Shown: in pieces, positions 51,555-60,139 of the stretch
Layout: every line of letters starts with the position of its first letter
How positions within the stretch are numbered: position 1 is the first letter of the stretch
NCBI GenBank assembly: GCA_964571765.1
Contig: CAZNDH010000001.1
Span: 96,111-160,110, forward strand
Direction of reading: 5' to 3'
Source of the DNA: ZC4RG35 sp964571765
Lineage (GTDB): Bacteria > Actinomycetota > Acidimicrobiia > Spongiisociales > ZC4RG35
Length of the DNA stretch: 64,000 nucleotides
Translations under genes and position numbers: made by a program
Notes under the pieces: model-generated
Told to the model about the DNA's origin: nothing
The model's input: only the letters and a program-made list of their open reading frames with translations
The model's database searches: none

Positions 51555-52748
51555 GTGGAGCCCGGCGACATCGCATGGCTGTTGACCAGCTCGGCCCTGG
51601 TGCTGTTCATGACACCGGGCCTGGCCCTGTTCTACGGCGGCATGGTCCGCTCTCGGAATGTCCTCAACATGCTGTTGATGAGCTTCGCCGCCATTTCGAT
51701 CGTCACCGTGGTCTGGGTCGTTGTGGGCTACAGCCTCTCCTTCTCCGAAGGGAACCCCCTGATCGGCGGCTTCGACTTTGCCTTCCTCTCCGGGGTTTCG
51801 GCCGGGGAGGGCCTCCTCGACGTGATGTTTCAGCTCACCTTCGCCATCATCACCGCCGCCCTGATCTCGGGTGCTGTTGCCGAGCGGATGAAGTTCTCGG
51901 CTTGGGTGGTGTTCGTCACTCTCTGGACCTTGATCGTCTATCCCACCGTGGCGCACTGGGCGTGGGCCGGCTGGTTGGCCGACCTCGGGGTCCTCGACTT
52001 TGCCGGAGGACTGGTGGTCCACATCAACTCAGGGGTGGCTGCCCTGGCCCTGGTGCTGGTGCTCAGGCCGCGACGGGGATTCGGCCGTGAGGCGATCCGC
52101 CCCCACTCCCTCCCCCTCACCCTGATCGGGACCGGGATCCTCTGGTTGGGGTGGTTCGGCTTCAACGCCGGATCGGCTTACGGAGCCAACGACGTGGCCA
52201 TCAATGCCATCATGACCACCCAGATCGGAGCCGCCTTGGGGGCTCTGGGATGGGTGGCTGCCGAGTGGCGGAAGACCGGCGCACCGACCACCTTGGGAGC
52301 TGCCTCCGGAGCCATCGCCGGCCTGGTGGCGATCACTCCGGCGGCGGGCTTCGTCGGGCCACAGGCGGCCTTCGCCTTCGGGTTGGCCGCCGGTGTTCTC
52401 TGCTACCTGGCGGTCTCGCTCAAGTACCGCCTCAACTACGACGACTCTCTCGACGTCGTCGGCGTCCACTTGGTGGGTGGGATCGTGGGGTCGATCCTGC
52501 TGGGAGTCTTCGCCCAGGCTTCGGTCAATCCCGACGGCGTCGATGGCCTGATCTTCGGGGACGCCACCCTGCTCGGCAAGCAGGTCCTGGCGGTGGCCTC
52601 GGTCCTGGTGTTCAGCTTCGTGGCGACCTGGATCATCGCCAAGTTGGTCGAGGCCACCATGGGGCTTCGGGTCGAGGAGAAGCACGAGATCGAGGGCCTG
52701 GACATCAATTTGCATGAGGAACGGGCCTACATGCTCGACAGTCACTAG
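51555..52748 (+). CDS. amtB: Ammonium transporter (Amt/Mep/Rh family)
   Basis: GTG 51555 is preferred because AAGGAGG (51542-51548) touches the upstream ATG 51549 but stands 6 nt from the GTG. The 397-aa protein has eleven helices with the twin-His pore context, LALVLVLRPRRGFGREAI, the pore Phe/Trp region FMTPGLALFYGGMVRSRNV and SLDVVGVHLVGGIVGSILLG. It conducts ammonium and is expected to be blocked by the GlnK encoded 11 nt downstream. The C-terminal EEKHEIEGLDINLHEERAY tail is the conserved GlnK-contact region. Confidence 0.95.
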   Translation: MEPGDIAWLLTSSALVLFMTPGLALFYGGMVRSRNVLNMLLMSFAAISIVTVVWVVVGYSLSFSEGNPLIGGFDFAFLSGVSAGEGLLDVMFQLTFAIITAALISGAVAERMKFSAWVVFVTLWTLIVYPTVAHWAWAGWLADLGVLDFAGGLVVHINSGVAALALVLVLRPRRGFGREAIRPHSLPLTLIGTGILWLGWFGFNAGSAYGANDVAINAIMTTQIGAALGALGWVAAEWRKTGAPTTLGAASGAIAGLVAITPAAGFVGPQAAFAFGLAAGVLCYLAVSLKYRLNYDDSLDVVGVHLVGGIVGSILLGVFAQASVNPDGVDGLIFGDATLLGKQVLAVASVLVFSFVATWIIAKLVEATMGLRVEEKHEIEGLDINLHEERAYMLDSH

Positions 52749-52759
52749 GGAGCAGGAAC

Positions 52760-53098
52760 ATGAAGTTGATCATCGCCTATGTCAAACCCTTCCGGTTGGA
52801 CGATGTCAAGACCGCGCTGACCGCTGCCGGCGCCAGCGGGATGACCACTTCCGACGTGCAGGGCTTCGGCCGCCAGTCCGGCCAGACCGAGGTGTACCGG
52901 GGGGCCGAGTACGAGGTCGAGTTCGTCCCCAAGGTGCGCATCGAGGTCCTGGTCTCAGACGAGCTGGTCGAAGGAGTGGTGGCGGCCATCGAAAGGGCAG
53001 CCCACACCGGAGAGATCGGCGACGGCAAGATCGCGGTCCTCCCCGTGGAGTCGGCGGTGAGGATTCGCACCGGAGAGCGGGGGCCGGACGCGGTGTAG
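52760..53098 (+). CDS. glnK: PII nitrogen regulatory protein
   Basis: The 112-aa PII protein starts MKLIIAYVKPFRLDDVKTAL and has the T-loop RGAEYEVEFVPK, whose Tyr51 is the residue modified by GlnD. The ATP/2-oxoglutarate region EGVVAAIERAAHTGEIGDGK follows. It senses 2-oxoglutarate and energy and controls AmtB by plugging it. The gene order amtB-glnK-glnD is the standard actinobacterial module. Confidence 0.96.
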   Translation: MKLIIAYVKPFRLDDVKTALTAAGASGMTTSDVQGFGRQSGQTEVYRGAEYEVEFVPKVRIEVLVSDELVEGVVAAIERAAHTGEIGDGKIAVLPVESAVRIRTGERGPDAV

Positions 53099-53135
53099 CC
53101 AAGGGCGCCAGGACCCAAGGGGACGCCTCGAACCG

Positions 53136-55514
53136 ATGCGACGGGCAGCCAAGCCACTGGAAGAATTCCTCAGGGCCCGCGACCGGATCCGTGAGGAACG
53201 GGTGGGAGATGGCGGGTCCGACACCTGTTGTTTCCTCACCGAAACCCTTGATCGGGCCATCGGGAACCTTCTCCCTGATGGGGAGGAGCCGGTGGCGATT
53301 GTGGCCCTGGGCAGTTACGGCCGCGGTGAGTTGTGCCTCTGGTCGGACATCGATCTGATGGTCCTCCACGAGGGGACCGACCCCGATCGGCTGGCCAAGA
53401 CGGTCTTCTACCCCCTGTGGGACGTCAACCTCAAGGTGGGCCACTCCATCCGAACCGTCAGAGAGTGCTTGTCCGCCTTTGGCGAGCGCATCGACACGAT
53501 GACCTCGCTCCTCTCGGCACGGCTGGTCGATGGGAGCCCGGATCTCTACCACGCCCTCCAAGAGGGGTTGGCCAAGATGACCCCGGGTCGCCCTCTGGCA
53601 CCGATCCTGGCCTCGTTGGAATTGGAGCGCCGTGCCGCCCAGCCCTACCCGGTGATGGCGGCCGACGTGAAACAGGGAAGAGGGGCGCTGCGCACCTTCC
53701 AGGCCTTCGATTGGGAACGAAGACGATCTCAACTCCTGGGCAGGATGCCCCGGGAGGAAACCGAGCCCGAGAGGCATGCCCGATCGGTTCTACTCGCCAT
53801 CCGCAACGGCCTTCACGCCGCGACCGGTCGTGGGTTCGATATCTTCGACATCGATCTGCGGGAGCAGGTCGCCCGCTGGCTGGGTGAGGACCTGGGTGCG
53901 GTGAGCCGGGAGCTGTGCCGGGCCTTGGGCACCGGTGACAGGCTCGCCGAGCTCCATTGGCCGGGCCTGACCGGGTCCGGGGATCCGGTCACCTCGCTGG
54001 GAATGAAGACTGCGCTCCGGATGCGGAGGGGGCGCCGGGGGGGTGGTGTCCTGCACAACGCCAGCCGAATCGCCGCCGCCACCGCTCTGCCCCTGTCCGA
54101 CCCTCAGGTCCGGTCCGAGCTGGCGACGGGCTCAGAGCAGGTCTGGACCGACCAGGAACGGGAAGCACTGATCCGGCTGCTTCGGTCGGGGGAACGCGGC
54201 ATGGTGGTGTTCGGCTGGCTGGTGGAACTGGGCTGGGTGGGGAGGAACTTCCCGGAATGGGAGCCGGTCTCCGCTCTCCCCCAGCTCGCCCCATTCCATG
54301 AGCACCCCGTTGACGCCCATCTTTGGCGGACCGTCGAGGAGATGCGACGCCTGCTCGCCGAAGCCGAGCCGCTCACCGCCGGAGTGGTCTCCGACCAGGA
54401 GTCAGAGGACGTCTTCCTCCTGGCCGCCTTCCTCCACGACATCGGCAAGGGGCGCGATGGTGACCACTCCGCGATCGGTGCCGAGGCCGCCCGGTCGTTC
54501 CTCACCCGAGCCGGGTTCGACCCCCGCGTCGTCGACCTGGTCTCAGGAGCGGTGCACCACCACCTCCTCCTCGCCAGGACCGCCCTGCGACGAGACATAG
54601 CCAGTCCCGAGGTGGTCGGGGAGGTGGCCGCCACTGTCGGCGACCTGGCCACGCTGCAGGTGGTGTACCTGCTCACCATCGCCGACTCCCTCGCCACCGG
54701 GCGGACCATGTGGTCGGAGTGGAAGTCGGCTCTGATCCGCCAGCTCTATCTGCGGACCGCCGCGCTCTTCGGCGGAGGCGACCGCCTCTCCGTGGTAGAC
54801 GCCACCGCGGTCGTGGCGCTCTCCCCGGGACGCTTCGACGTCGAAGAGGTGACACGACACCTGGATGGGCTTCCCTCGGACTACGCCTGGGCGATGGAGC
54901 CCTCCGATGTCTTCTGGCACCTGGGCGTCATCTCGCGGTTCACCGGCCCCACCCTGGTCGTCGCCGGTGAGGACAACCGGGTGGTGGTGGTGGGACGGGA
55001 CCGACGTGGTTTCCTGCTCTCGGTGTGCCGGGCCTTCGCCGCCCATGGCATCGCAGTCGACGAGGCAAGGCTCTACACCAGCCGCAACGGGATTGCGCTC
55101 GACACATTCGCCGTGCGGCCCACCAGAGGCGGTGCTCGGTTCGAGGCGGAGATGTGGCCCAGGATCGAGCAGGCGCTCGCCACCGGCGCAGACCTCAGCG
55201 GTGCGGTCACCGAGAGGGCCGCCGCCTACGACCGGATGAAACCTGTCGAAGCCTCGGTGCGGGTCCGACCCGATCTGTCCGAGAAAGACATCGTCCTCGA
55301 GGTTCGTTCCCCCGACCGGGTCGGCCTCTTGGTCGACATAGTGGAAAGCCTCTTCGAACTAGGGCTCGATCTCCGTCAGGCCCGGATCGACACCAGGGCC
55401 GGCCAGGCCATCGACATCCTCCACGTGGGGGGTGGTGAGTTGAGCGAAGACGAACTCGAGTCGATACGCCGCCGACTGGCAGTCCGAATCGGTGGTCCTG
55501 CCGGGCCGAGGTGA
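53136..55514 (+). CDS. glnD: PII uridylyl/adenylyltransferase (GlnD)
   Basis: The 792-aa protein has a nucleotidyltransferase domain with LGSYGRGELCLWSDIDLMVL near 55-74. An HD hydrolase follows with FLLAAFLHDIGKGRDGDHSA near 430 and AVHHHLLLAR, then two C-terminal ACT domains (about 610-690 and 710-790; ILEVRSPDRVGLLVDIVES-like). It adds a nucleotide to GlnK Tyr51 in nitrogen limitation and removes it in excess. In corynebacteria the group added is AMP; which nucleotide is used here is not clear from sequence. It ends 2 bp before a convergent small gene. Confidence 0.94.
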   Translation: MRRAAKPLEEFLRARDRIREERVGDGGSDTCCFLTETLDRAIGNLLPDGEEPVAIVALGSYGRGELCLWSDIDLMVLHEGTDPDRLAKTVFYPLWDVNLKVGHSIRTVRECLSAFGERIDTMTSLLSARLVDGSPDLYHALQEGLAKMTPGRPLAPILASLELERRAAQPYPVMAADVKQGRGALRTFQAFDWERRRSQLLGRMPREETEPERHARSVLLAIRNGLHAATGRGFDIFDIDLREQVARWLGEDLGAVSRELCRALGTGDRLAELHWPGLTGSGDPVTSLGMKTALRMRRGRRGGGVLHNASRIAAATALPLSDPQVRSELATGSEQVWTDQEREALIRLLRSGERGMVVFGWLVELGWVGRNFPEWEPVSALPQLAPFHEHPVDAHLWRTVEEMRRLLAEAEPLTAGVVSDQESEDVFLLAAFLHDIGKGRDGDHSAIGAEAARSFLTRAGFDPRVVDLVSGAVHHHLLLARTALRRDIASPEVVGEVAATVGDLATLQVVYLLTIADSLATGRTMWSEWKSALIRQLYLRTAALFGGGDRLSVVDATAVVALSPGRFDVEEVTRHLDGLPSDYAWAMEPSDVFWHLGVISRFTGPTLVVAGEDNRVVVVGRDRRGFLLSVCRAFAAHGIAVDEARLYTSRNGIALDTFAVRPTRGGARFEAEMWPRIEQALATGADLSGAVTERAAAYDRMKPVEASVRVRPDLSEKDIVLEVRSPDRVGLLVDIVESLFELGLDLRQARIDTRAGQAIDILHVGGGELSEDELESIRRRLAVRIGGPAGPR

Positions 55515-55515
55515 T

Positions 55516-55758
55516 TCATCGATCGCGAAAGTCCTCCCGCATCTCACCGACAGCCTGGTCCTGGATGAGGATCTGTTCGAGCCCCTTGTTGAACTCTTCG
55601 ACGATCCCCCACCTGAAGAGGGCTCTCTCGGTGGGTGACAGGTTCGACATCCTCTGCGTCAGGGCTTCTCGGTCGATCCAGAATTCCCCCGTACTGTCAG
55701 ACTCCAGATCTGTTCGCCAGTAGCAGAGGTCGGAGATCGGGTTATCCATCGGCTTCAT
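55516..55758 (-). CDS. Small soluble protein of unknown function
   Basis: An 80-aa acidic protein with a helical second half (TERALFRWGIVEEFNKGLEQ) and an N-terminal turn rich in Asp and Trp (CYWRTDLESDSTGEFWID). No signal peptide or motif is present. I do not recognise a family. It is convergent with glnD. Confidence 0.5.
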   Translation of the reverse strand: MKPMDNPISDLCYWRTDLESDSTGEFWIDREALTQRMSNLSPTERALFRWGIVEEFNKGLEQILIQDQAVGEMREDFRDR

Positions 55759-55792
55759 CTCGTTAGGCGGCCCTTCATCTCTTTGATGGTGG

Positions 55793-55960
55793 TCACGATG
55801 ATTTGCGCGACGATCCAGACCGCTTCGGCGTCAGGTCCATCAGGAAATATCCGACACAGACGCATCTGGGGACCGAGCACGAAATCTTGTCTCGATGCTC
55901 CTTTCGGGGGTGCCCGCACCCGCCACATCTTGCGATTACTGCCGCGGCACGCTCTCTCAT
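55793..55960 (-). CDS. Small Cys-rich protein, possible zinc finger
   Basis: ATG 55960 follows AGGGAAA at good spacing and gives 55 residues. Cysteines cluster as CGGCGHPRKEHRDKISC then RCVC. This C-x2-C-x-H, H, C, C-x-C set could bind one zinc. The tail is basic (TPKRSGSSRKSS). The frame is open for 24 more codons upstream from TTG 56032. The role is unknown. Confidence 0.45.
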   Translation of the reverse strand: MRERAAAVIARCGGCGHPRKEHRDKISCSVPRCVCVGYFLMDLTPKRSGSSRKSS

Positions 55961-56009
55961 CGGTTTCCCTGGGATATCAGGTTCCCCAACGCTATGGTCG
56001 CTGGTCGAC

Positions 56010-56207
56010 TCATCTCGAGCTTCCTTGGCCAAGGCCTGTCATCGATCGTTGCTCGGGCAGGGCGGAACGCTCTGGCCTTAGTGGCACCGGAACCAGAGGG
56101 AGGTGGGTGTCGTACCAGGTTCGCCTCGGTTGCAAGCGAGACACGAATCGGGCGATATGCCTTGGGGCGCCTATCAAGGTCGCAATGGCCTTCTGCAATC
56201 CGGTCAT
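56010..56207 (-). CDS. Possible 65-aa basic protein divergent from the MarR gene
   Basis: ATG 56207 stands behind a strong GGAGGAG (56213-56219), and an AT-rich sigma-70-like promoter (TTGATA-N17-TAAAGT) lies upstream, both arguing for real expression. The product starts MTGLQKAIATLIGAPRHIAR, then becomes Pro/Arg-rich without recognisable fold. Codon use is unlike neighbours. It could be a degraded gene whose start region survives. Confidence 0.4.
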   Translation of the reverse strand: MTGLQKAIATLIGAPRHIARFVSRLQPRRTWYDTHLPLVPVPLRPERSALPEQRSMTGLGQGSSR

Positions 56208-56290
56208 CTGATCTCCTCCATGTTGACGATCTCGACTTTACTTGCAGTCTAACTATATATCAAAGTATCATCCACTGGAGGGCACAGCAA
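56205..56290. promoter_or_regulatory. AT-rich divergent promoter region of the MarR gene
   Basis: The segment around 56225-56275 is markedly AT-rich (for example CTAACTATATATCAAAGTA), in contrast to GC-rich surroundings. It carries -35/-10-like boxes in both directions (TTGATA-N17-TAAAGT leftward; TTGCAG-N18-TATCAT rightward). The ATATAT centre is a plausible operator core for the MarR protein. Confidence 0.45.
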
Positions 56291-56305
56291 AGGAGTCGCC
56301 GGAGA

Positions 56306-56842
56306 ATGCAGGATCGCGTGGACAAAGTCATCCAACAGTGGCGTCAGCGCCGACCGGAGCTCGACTTCTCTCCTCTCGAGATTGTCGCCCGTGTCCTGCG
56401 AGCGGCCCACTACCTCCAAACCAGGCTCGACCAAGTTGCCGCTGCCTACGGCTTGAGCCACACCGGCGACCTCGACGTGCTCACCAATCTCGACCGGGCC
56501 GGCCCTCCTTTTGAGAGGACCCCCTCCCAGCTGGCTGAGATCCAACTGGTCACTTCGGGAGGAATGACAGTACGTCTCAATCGCCTCCAGCAAGCGGGGC
56601 TGATCGAACGCCGACCGAATCCGCACGATGGCCGCGGAGTCCTGATCCGGCTGACCAAAGCGGGTAAGGAACTGACCGACGACGCGCTGGCGACCATCAT
56701 CGAGGCTCAGGCGGCGGCGATCGGCGAGATGGACGGATCTAGACACATCCTCCTGGCCGATCTGCTCCGCGAGCTACTCGTGGCCTTGGGCGACACACCG
56801 ACATTCCGACCCGCGGTGGTCGCCCCACGGGTCGAAAGGTGA
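56306..56842 (+). CDS. MarR family transcriptional regulator
   Basis: ATG 56306 (GGAG just upstream) begins MQDRVDKVIQQWRQRRPELD. The 178-aa regulator has dimerisation helices and a winged helix: TPSQLAEIQLVTSGGMTVRL as recognition region, then GLIERRPNPHDGRGVLIRLT as the wing. MarR proteins act as dimers that release DNA on ligand binding. It lies 28 nt before the second glycosyltransferase gene in the same direction, so it may control that module and itself. Confidence 0.88.
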   Translation: MQDRVDKVIQQWRQRRPELDFSPLEIVARVLRAAHYLQTRLDQVAAAYGLSHTGDLDVLTNLDRAGPPFERTPSQLAEIQLVTSGGMTVRLNRLQQAGLIERRPNPHDGRGVLIRLTKAGKELTDDALATIIEAQAAAIGEMDGSRHILLADLLRELLVALGDTPTFRPAVVAPRVER

Positions 56843-56870
56843 GCCCCATCGCCAGAGGGCCGGAGATCCT

Positions 56871-58043
56871 ATGACCGGTTCGGACCCATCGATCGGGTTT
56901 GTGTCCACTTTCCCACCGACCATTTGCGGTATCGCGACATACACCGCCTCGCTCCTCGCAGCCCTGGCCGGCCGAGGGCAGGGTAACCGCATAGGTGTCA
57001 TCAGCCTCGCTGACGGTCCTGCCGGGAGTGTCGAGTCGCCCGTGGTGATGTCTCACCGGACCGGCGACGGGGCGTCGCTCCGCCGCTCGATCGCCATCCT
57101 CAACAGGTATCACACGGTGTCGATCCAACACGAGTACGGCATCTACGGGGGGCGGGATGGCGCCGAGGTGCTCGATCTCATGTTCGGTCTCGAAGTGCCG
57201 GCTGTCGCCACCCTCCACACCGTCCTCAGCGAGCCCACCCGCTCTCAGCGAACCATCCTGGAAACCGTCTGCGACCTCGCCAAGCGTGTAGTCGTGATGA
57301 GCGAAACCGCCTCCGACCGCCTGGTAGACCTCTACGACATCGATCCGAGCCGGATCGATGTGATCGCCCACGGCGCGGATCCCAGATTTGCCGGCCCCTC
57401 GCTGGTGACGGGCGATCGGCCCCTCATCCTGACCTGGGGACTCATCGGTCCCGGGAAGGGACTGGAGTGGGCGATCGAGGCGTTCGTCGATCTTGCCGAC
57501 GTCAGGCCCCTCCCCCGGTACGTGATACTCGGCGCCACCCATCCCCATGTGCTTCAGGATTCCGGGGAAAGCTATCGCCAGGATCTCCAGGAGCTGACCG
57601 CGAGCCTGGGCCTGGAGGACATCATCGAATTCGACGACCGCTACCTGAGTCGCGGGGAGCTCGCCCGTGTGGTCCGCAGTGCCGATGTGGTGGTACTGCC
57701 CTATGAGTCGGTGGAGCAGGTGACCTCAGGAGTCCTGGTCGAGGCGATCGCAGCCTCCAAGCCGGTGGTCGCCACCCGTTTTCCCCACGCCGTCGAACTG
57801 CTCGCCGGCGGTGCTGGCGCCCTCGTCCCCTTTGGGGAGCCTCAGAGGCTGGCCAGGGGGCTGCGCCAGATCCTGTCTGATCGGGGGAGCCGCTCCCTCA
57901 TGGCGCGCCGAGCGCAGAAGCTCGCCGCCGACTGGTATTGGCCCACGATCGGCGACCGGTTTGCCGAGATGATGTCGGGCGTCGCCGCCACCGGCACGCG
58001 GGACGCCAGACTGACCTCAGGGCGTCAACATGCCACCGGATGA
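56871..58043 (+). CDS. GT-B glycosyltransferase, second copy
   Basis: The 390-aa protein parallels the one at 5164 along its length. Shared blocks are IGFVSTFPPTICGIATYTAS, VSIQHEYGIYGGRDGAEVLD, AVATLHTVLSEPTRSQRTIL, LTWGLIGPGKGLEWAIEAF, and the donor-site region VVVLPYESVEQVTSGVLVEA. The C-terminus differs. It should use a nucleotide-sugar. GGAGAT precedes ATG 56871. It overlaps the barrel-like gene by 14 nt, the same partnership seen at 7827-9847. Confidence 0.87.
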   Translation: MTGSDPSIGFVSTFPPTICGIATYTASLLAALAGRGQGNRIGVISLADGPAGSVESPVVMSHRTGDGASLRRSIAILNRYHTVSIQHEYGIYGGRDGAEVLDLMFGLEVPAVATLHTVLSEPTRSQRTILETVCDLAKRVVVMSETASDRLVDLYDIDPSRIDVIAHGADPRFAGPSLVTGDRPLILTWGLIGPGKGLEWAIEAFVDLADVRPLPRYVILGATHPHVLQDSGESYRQDLQELTASLGLEDIIEFDDRYLSRGELARVVRSADVVVLPYESVEQVTSGVLVEAIAASKPVVATRFPHAVELLAGGAGALVPFGEPQRLARGLRQILSDRGSRSLMARRAQKLAADWYWPTIGDRFAEMMSGVAATGTRDARLTSGRQHATG

Positions 58044-59082
58044 CGTCACCTCCGTCGGACATCCCTCCTCCGGCGGACTCCGGTTGCCCATGCCGAACTT
58101 CGCCCACCTACGTGACCTGACAGACCAAGGGGGTCTCTGGGAACACGCCCGGCATTCCACGCCCAGACCTGAACACGGCTTCTGCAACGATGACAACGCT
58201 CGCGCCCTGGTCATCACGGCTAACGAGCGGGCCGAAGACGTGGCCGACCTGGCCGGGATCTATCTTCGCTACGTTCTCGACTCTCGAAAATCTGATGGGC
58301 GATTCCGCAACCGTCGCGACTCGACCGGCTCATGGTCGAACGAGTCAGGCAGCGACGACAGTCAGGGAAGAGCGTGGTGGGGTCTCGGAGCGATCACTGC
58401 ACGGGCGCCGGAACAGTGGATGCGGGCATCTGCCCTGGAGGAGTTCGAGTCCTGCGCAACGTTCGAGTCCCCACACCTGAGAGCGAATGCCTACGCGGCC
58501 TTGGGCGCGGCAGAGGCCGTAGGGGAAGGCGAGTCTCATCCTGCGGTCGAGTTGCTTGATCGGACGAGCACCTTGATTGCCAGGGCGACCCGATCGACGA
58601 TTCCATGGCCGGAGGGCAGACTCACCTACGACAATGCTCGAATCCCTGAAGCACTCTTGGCTGCAGGCCTCGGCCTGGGCGACGAGAGGCGGACGAATCT
58701 GGGGATGCGTCTGCTCGAGTGGTTGGCCATTCATGAGAGTCGAGGTGATCGCTTCAGCTTCACACCCGTTGGAGGACGGAGGCCGGGTGATCGCCACCCG
58801 ACATTCGACCAACAGCCCATCGAAGCCTGGGCGATGGCCGACGCCTGCAGTCGGGCATTGTCGTTGACCGGAGACTGGCGATGGCGCGAGCTAGCCCTGC
58901 GGGCCGGGACATGGCTGCTCGGTAGGAACGACGCGGGTGCCCCCATGTACGACGACAAGTGCGGAGGCACCTTCGACGGGTTGACGGCCACGGGGGTCAA
59001 CCTCAACCAGGGTGCCGAGTCGACGTTGGCGGGCCTCGGTGTCCTTCAGGTGGCAGCGAGCATCCGACGCAGTTCCTCTTGA
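58030..59082 (+). CDS. Barrel-like protein of a glycosyltransferase locus (second copy)
   Basis: The 350-aa protein is a paralogue of 8846-9847 with shared blocks GLWEHARHSTPRPEHGFCND, RLTYDNARIPEALLAAGLG, FDQQPIEAWAMADACSRAL and GVNLNQGAESTLAGLGVL. It looks like an alpha/alpha-barrel of carbohydrate-active type with many Trp, Asp and His, but no catalytic pair can be fixed. The overlapping start inside the glycosyltransferase gene indicates translational coupling. No GH130 gene lies nearby, unlike the first copy. Confidence 0.75.
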   Translation: MPPDDVTSVGHPSSGGLRLPMPNFAHLRDLTDQGGLWEHARHSTPRPEHGFCNDDNARALVITANERAEDVADLAGIYLRYVLDSRKSDGRFRNRRDSTGSWSNESGSDDSQGRAWWGLGAITARAPEQWMRASALEEFESCATFESPHLRANAYAALGAAEAVGEGESHPAVELLDRTSTLIARATRSTIPWPEGRLTYDNARIPEALLAAGLGLGDERRTNLGMRLLEWLAIHESRGDRFSFTPVGGRRPGDRHPTFDQQPIEAWAMADACSRALSLTGDWRWRELALRAGTWLLGRNDAGAPMYDDKCGGTFDGLTATGVNLNQGAESTLAGLGVLQVAASIRRSSS

Positions 59083-59096
59083 TCGGGCTCCGATCA
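59080..59096 (+). terminator. Small hairpin at the end of the second glycan module
   Basis: TGATCGG (59080-59086) pairs with CCGATCA (59090-59096) around a 3-nt loop and includes the stop codon. There is no U-tract, so termination is only possible. Confidence 0.3.
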
Positions 59097-59180
59097 GATC
59101 ACCCACCACCCGTTCGACCCCACGCGAGCTCATACCTGAGCGCCGGCCCACCGGTCATCGACTCAGCGGGCTCCTCCCGG

Positions 59181-59531
59181 TCACCGGAGGCGCTTCAACT
59201 CTTCCCGGTCACGTAGCGTCCGCCGTCGGCCCTTCCGGTAGACCAGGCCGAACAACTCGTCGAGAACGATGCCGATGAGCAGCGAGCCCAAGATCAGCAC
59301 GATCAAGGGAGTGGAGAAGTCCCAGGCGAGGAAGGAGATGTTGACCGTGTCGGTGTTCTGGGCCGCCAGGATGATCATCGCCAATGCCAAGATCAGACCG
59401 ATGATCAGCCCCCAGAGCAGGCCCGTGCCCGCAAAGACTCGCTCCGGGCCCACCGCGGGAGCGGTCCCCTCGCCTTCGACTTCGCCGTCGCTCATCGGTT
59501 GAACGGGCCGGCGTTCCTCTTCTTCACTCAT
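59181..59531 (-). CDS. LapA/DUF1049 family membrane protein
   Basis: ATG 59531 is chosen over 59549 on spacing to GAGGAT. The 116-aa protein has an acidic N-terminus of about 40 residues and two helices (LLWGLIIGLILALAMIILAA and STPLIVLILGSLLIGIVLDE) with the LapA-domain signature AAQNTDTVNISFLAWDF between them. A basic tail (YRKGRRRTLRDREEL) follows. LapA relatives help assemble envelope lipopolysaccharide in Gram-negatives; the actinobacterial role is unknown. A good sigma-70-type promoter is at 59582-59609. Confidence 0.85.
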   Translation of the reverse strand: MSEEEERRPVQPMSDGEVEGEGTAPAVGPERVFAGTGLLWGLIIGLILALAMIILAAQNTDTVNISFLAWDFSTPLIVLILGSLLIGIVLDELFGLVYRKGRRRTLRDREELKRLR

Positions 59532-59581
59532 GATCTCGATCCTCGTCATCTCCGGACTTGTGCGGCCGAAGTTCCCTCAAC

Positions 59582-59609
59582 ATATTACTTGATGCATAGG
59601 TAAGTTCAA
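59582..59609 (-). promoter_or_regulatory. Sigma-70-type promoter for the lapA-like gene
   Basis: Reading leftwards, TTGAAC (59609-59604), 16 bp, TAATAT (59587-59582), in a clearly AT-richer patch. Start of transcription would be near 59575, about 45 nt before ATG 59531. Confidence 0.6.
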
Positions 59610-59657
59610 AATGCGACGGGGGTGGGCGTCGCCTCGACGGGTACTGGTGAGACGGGC

Positions 59658-60107
59658 TCAGCTCACCGCCTTCTTGACGAGTCCGCTGATCACCTTCTCC
59701 TCGGCAGGGGTCAATTCGGTGACGGCGTAGGCGGTGGGCCACATGGCGCCGTCGTCGAGGTTGGCCACGTCGTTGAAGCCTAAGGTCGAGTATCGGGTCT
59801 TGAACTTCTCTGCGTTCTGGAAGAAGCAGAGCACTTTTCCGTCTTTGGAGTAGGCGGGCATCCCGTACCAGAGCCTCGGTACCAGGTCGGGCCCGGTGGC
59901 CCTGATGAGCTCGTGGAGTCGTTGCCCCAGGCTCCGGTCGGGCTCGGGCATCTCAGCGATCCTGGCGAGCACCTCGGCCTCGGCATCTGCCTGCTTCTTC
60001 CGGGAGCGCTCCGCTTTCAGCTCCTGGGCGCGCTCCTTCATGGCAGCGCGTTCTTCGTCGCTGAACCCTTCGGCCTTCTTACCGGACGCCTTCTTGCTCT
60101 CAGCCAT
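59658..60107 (-). CDS. DUF1801/YdhG-like protein
   Basis: The 149-aa protein has a Lys-rich N-terminus (MAESKKASGKKAEGFSDEE) with a charged coiled-coil-like stretch (about 20-50). The YdhG/DUF1801 domain follows: PRLWYGMPAYSKDGKVLCFF, TLGFNDVANLDDGAMWPTAY and a C-terminal helix (EKVISGLVKKAV). The family is small and of unknown biochemical role, often near DNA-repair or stress genes. Confidence 0.8.
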   Translation of the reverse strand: MAESKKASGKKAEGFSDEERAAMKERAQELKAERSRKKQADAEAEVLARIAEMPEPDRSLGQRLHELIRATGPDLVPRLWYGMPAYSKDGKVLCFFQNAEKFKTRYSTLGFNDVANLDDGAMWPTAYAVTELTPAEEKVISGLVKKAVS

Positions 60108-60139
60108 CCTCGAACGTCTCCTTGTCCATGTGGCCTCCC

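Noticed and set aside
55895..56305. N-terminal extension of the MarR gene to 55895
   Set aside because: The extension reads as non-protein, crosses the AT-rich promoter and MarR homology begins at 56306.
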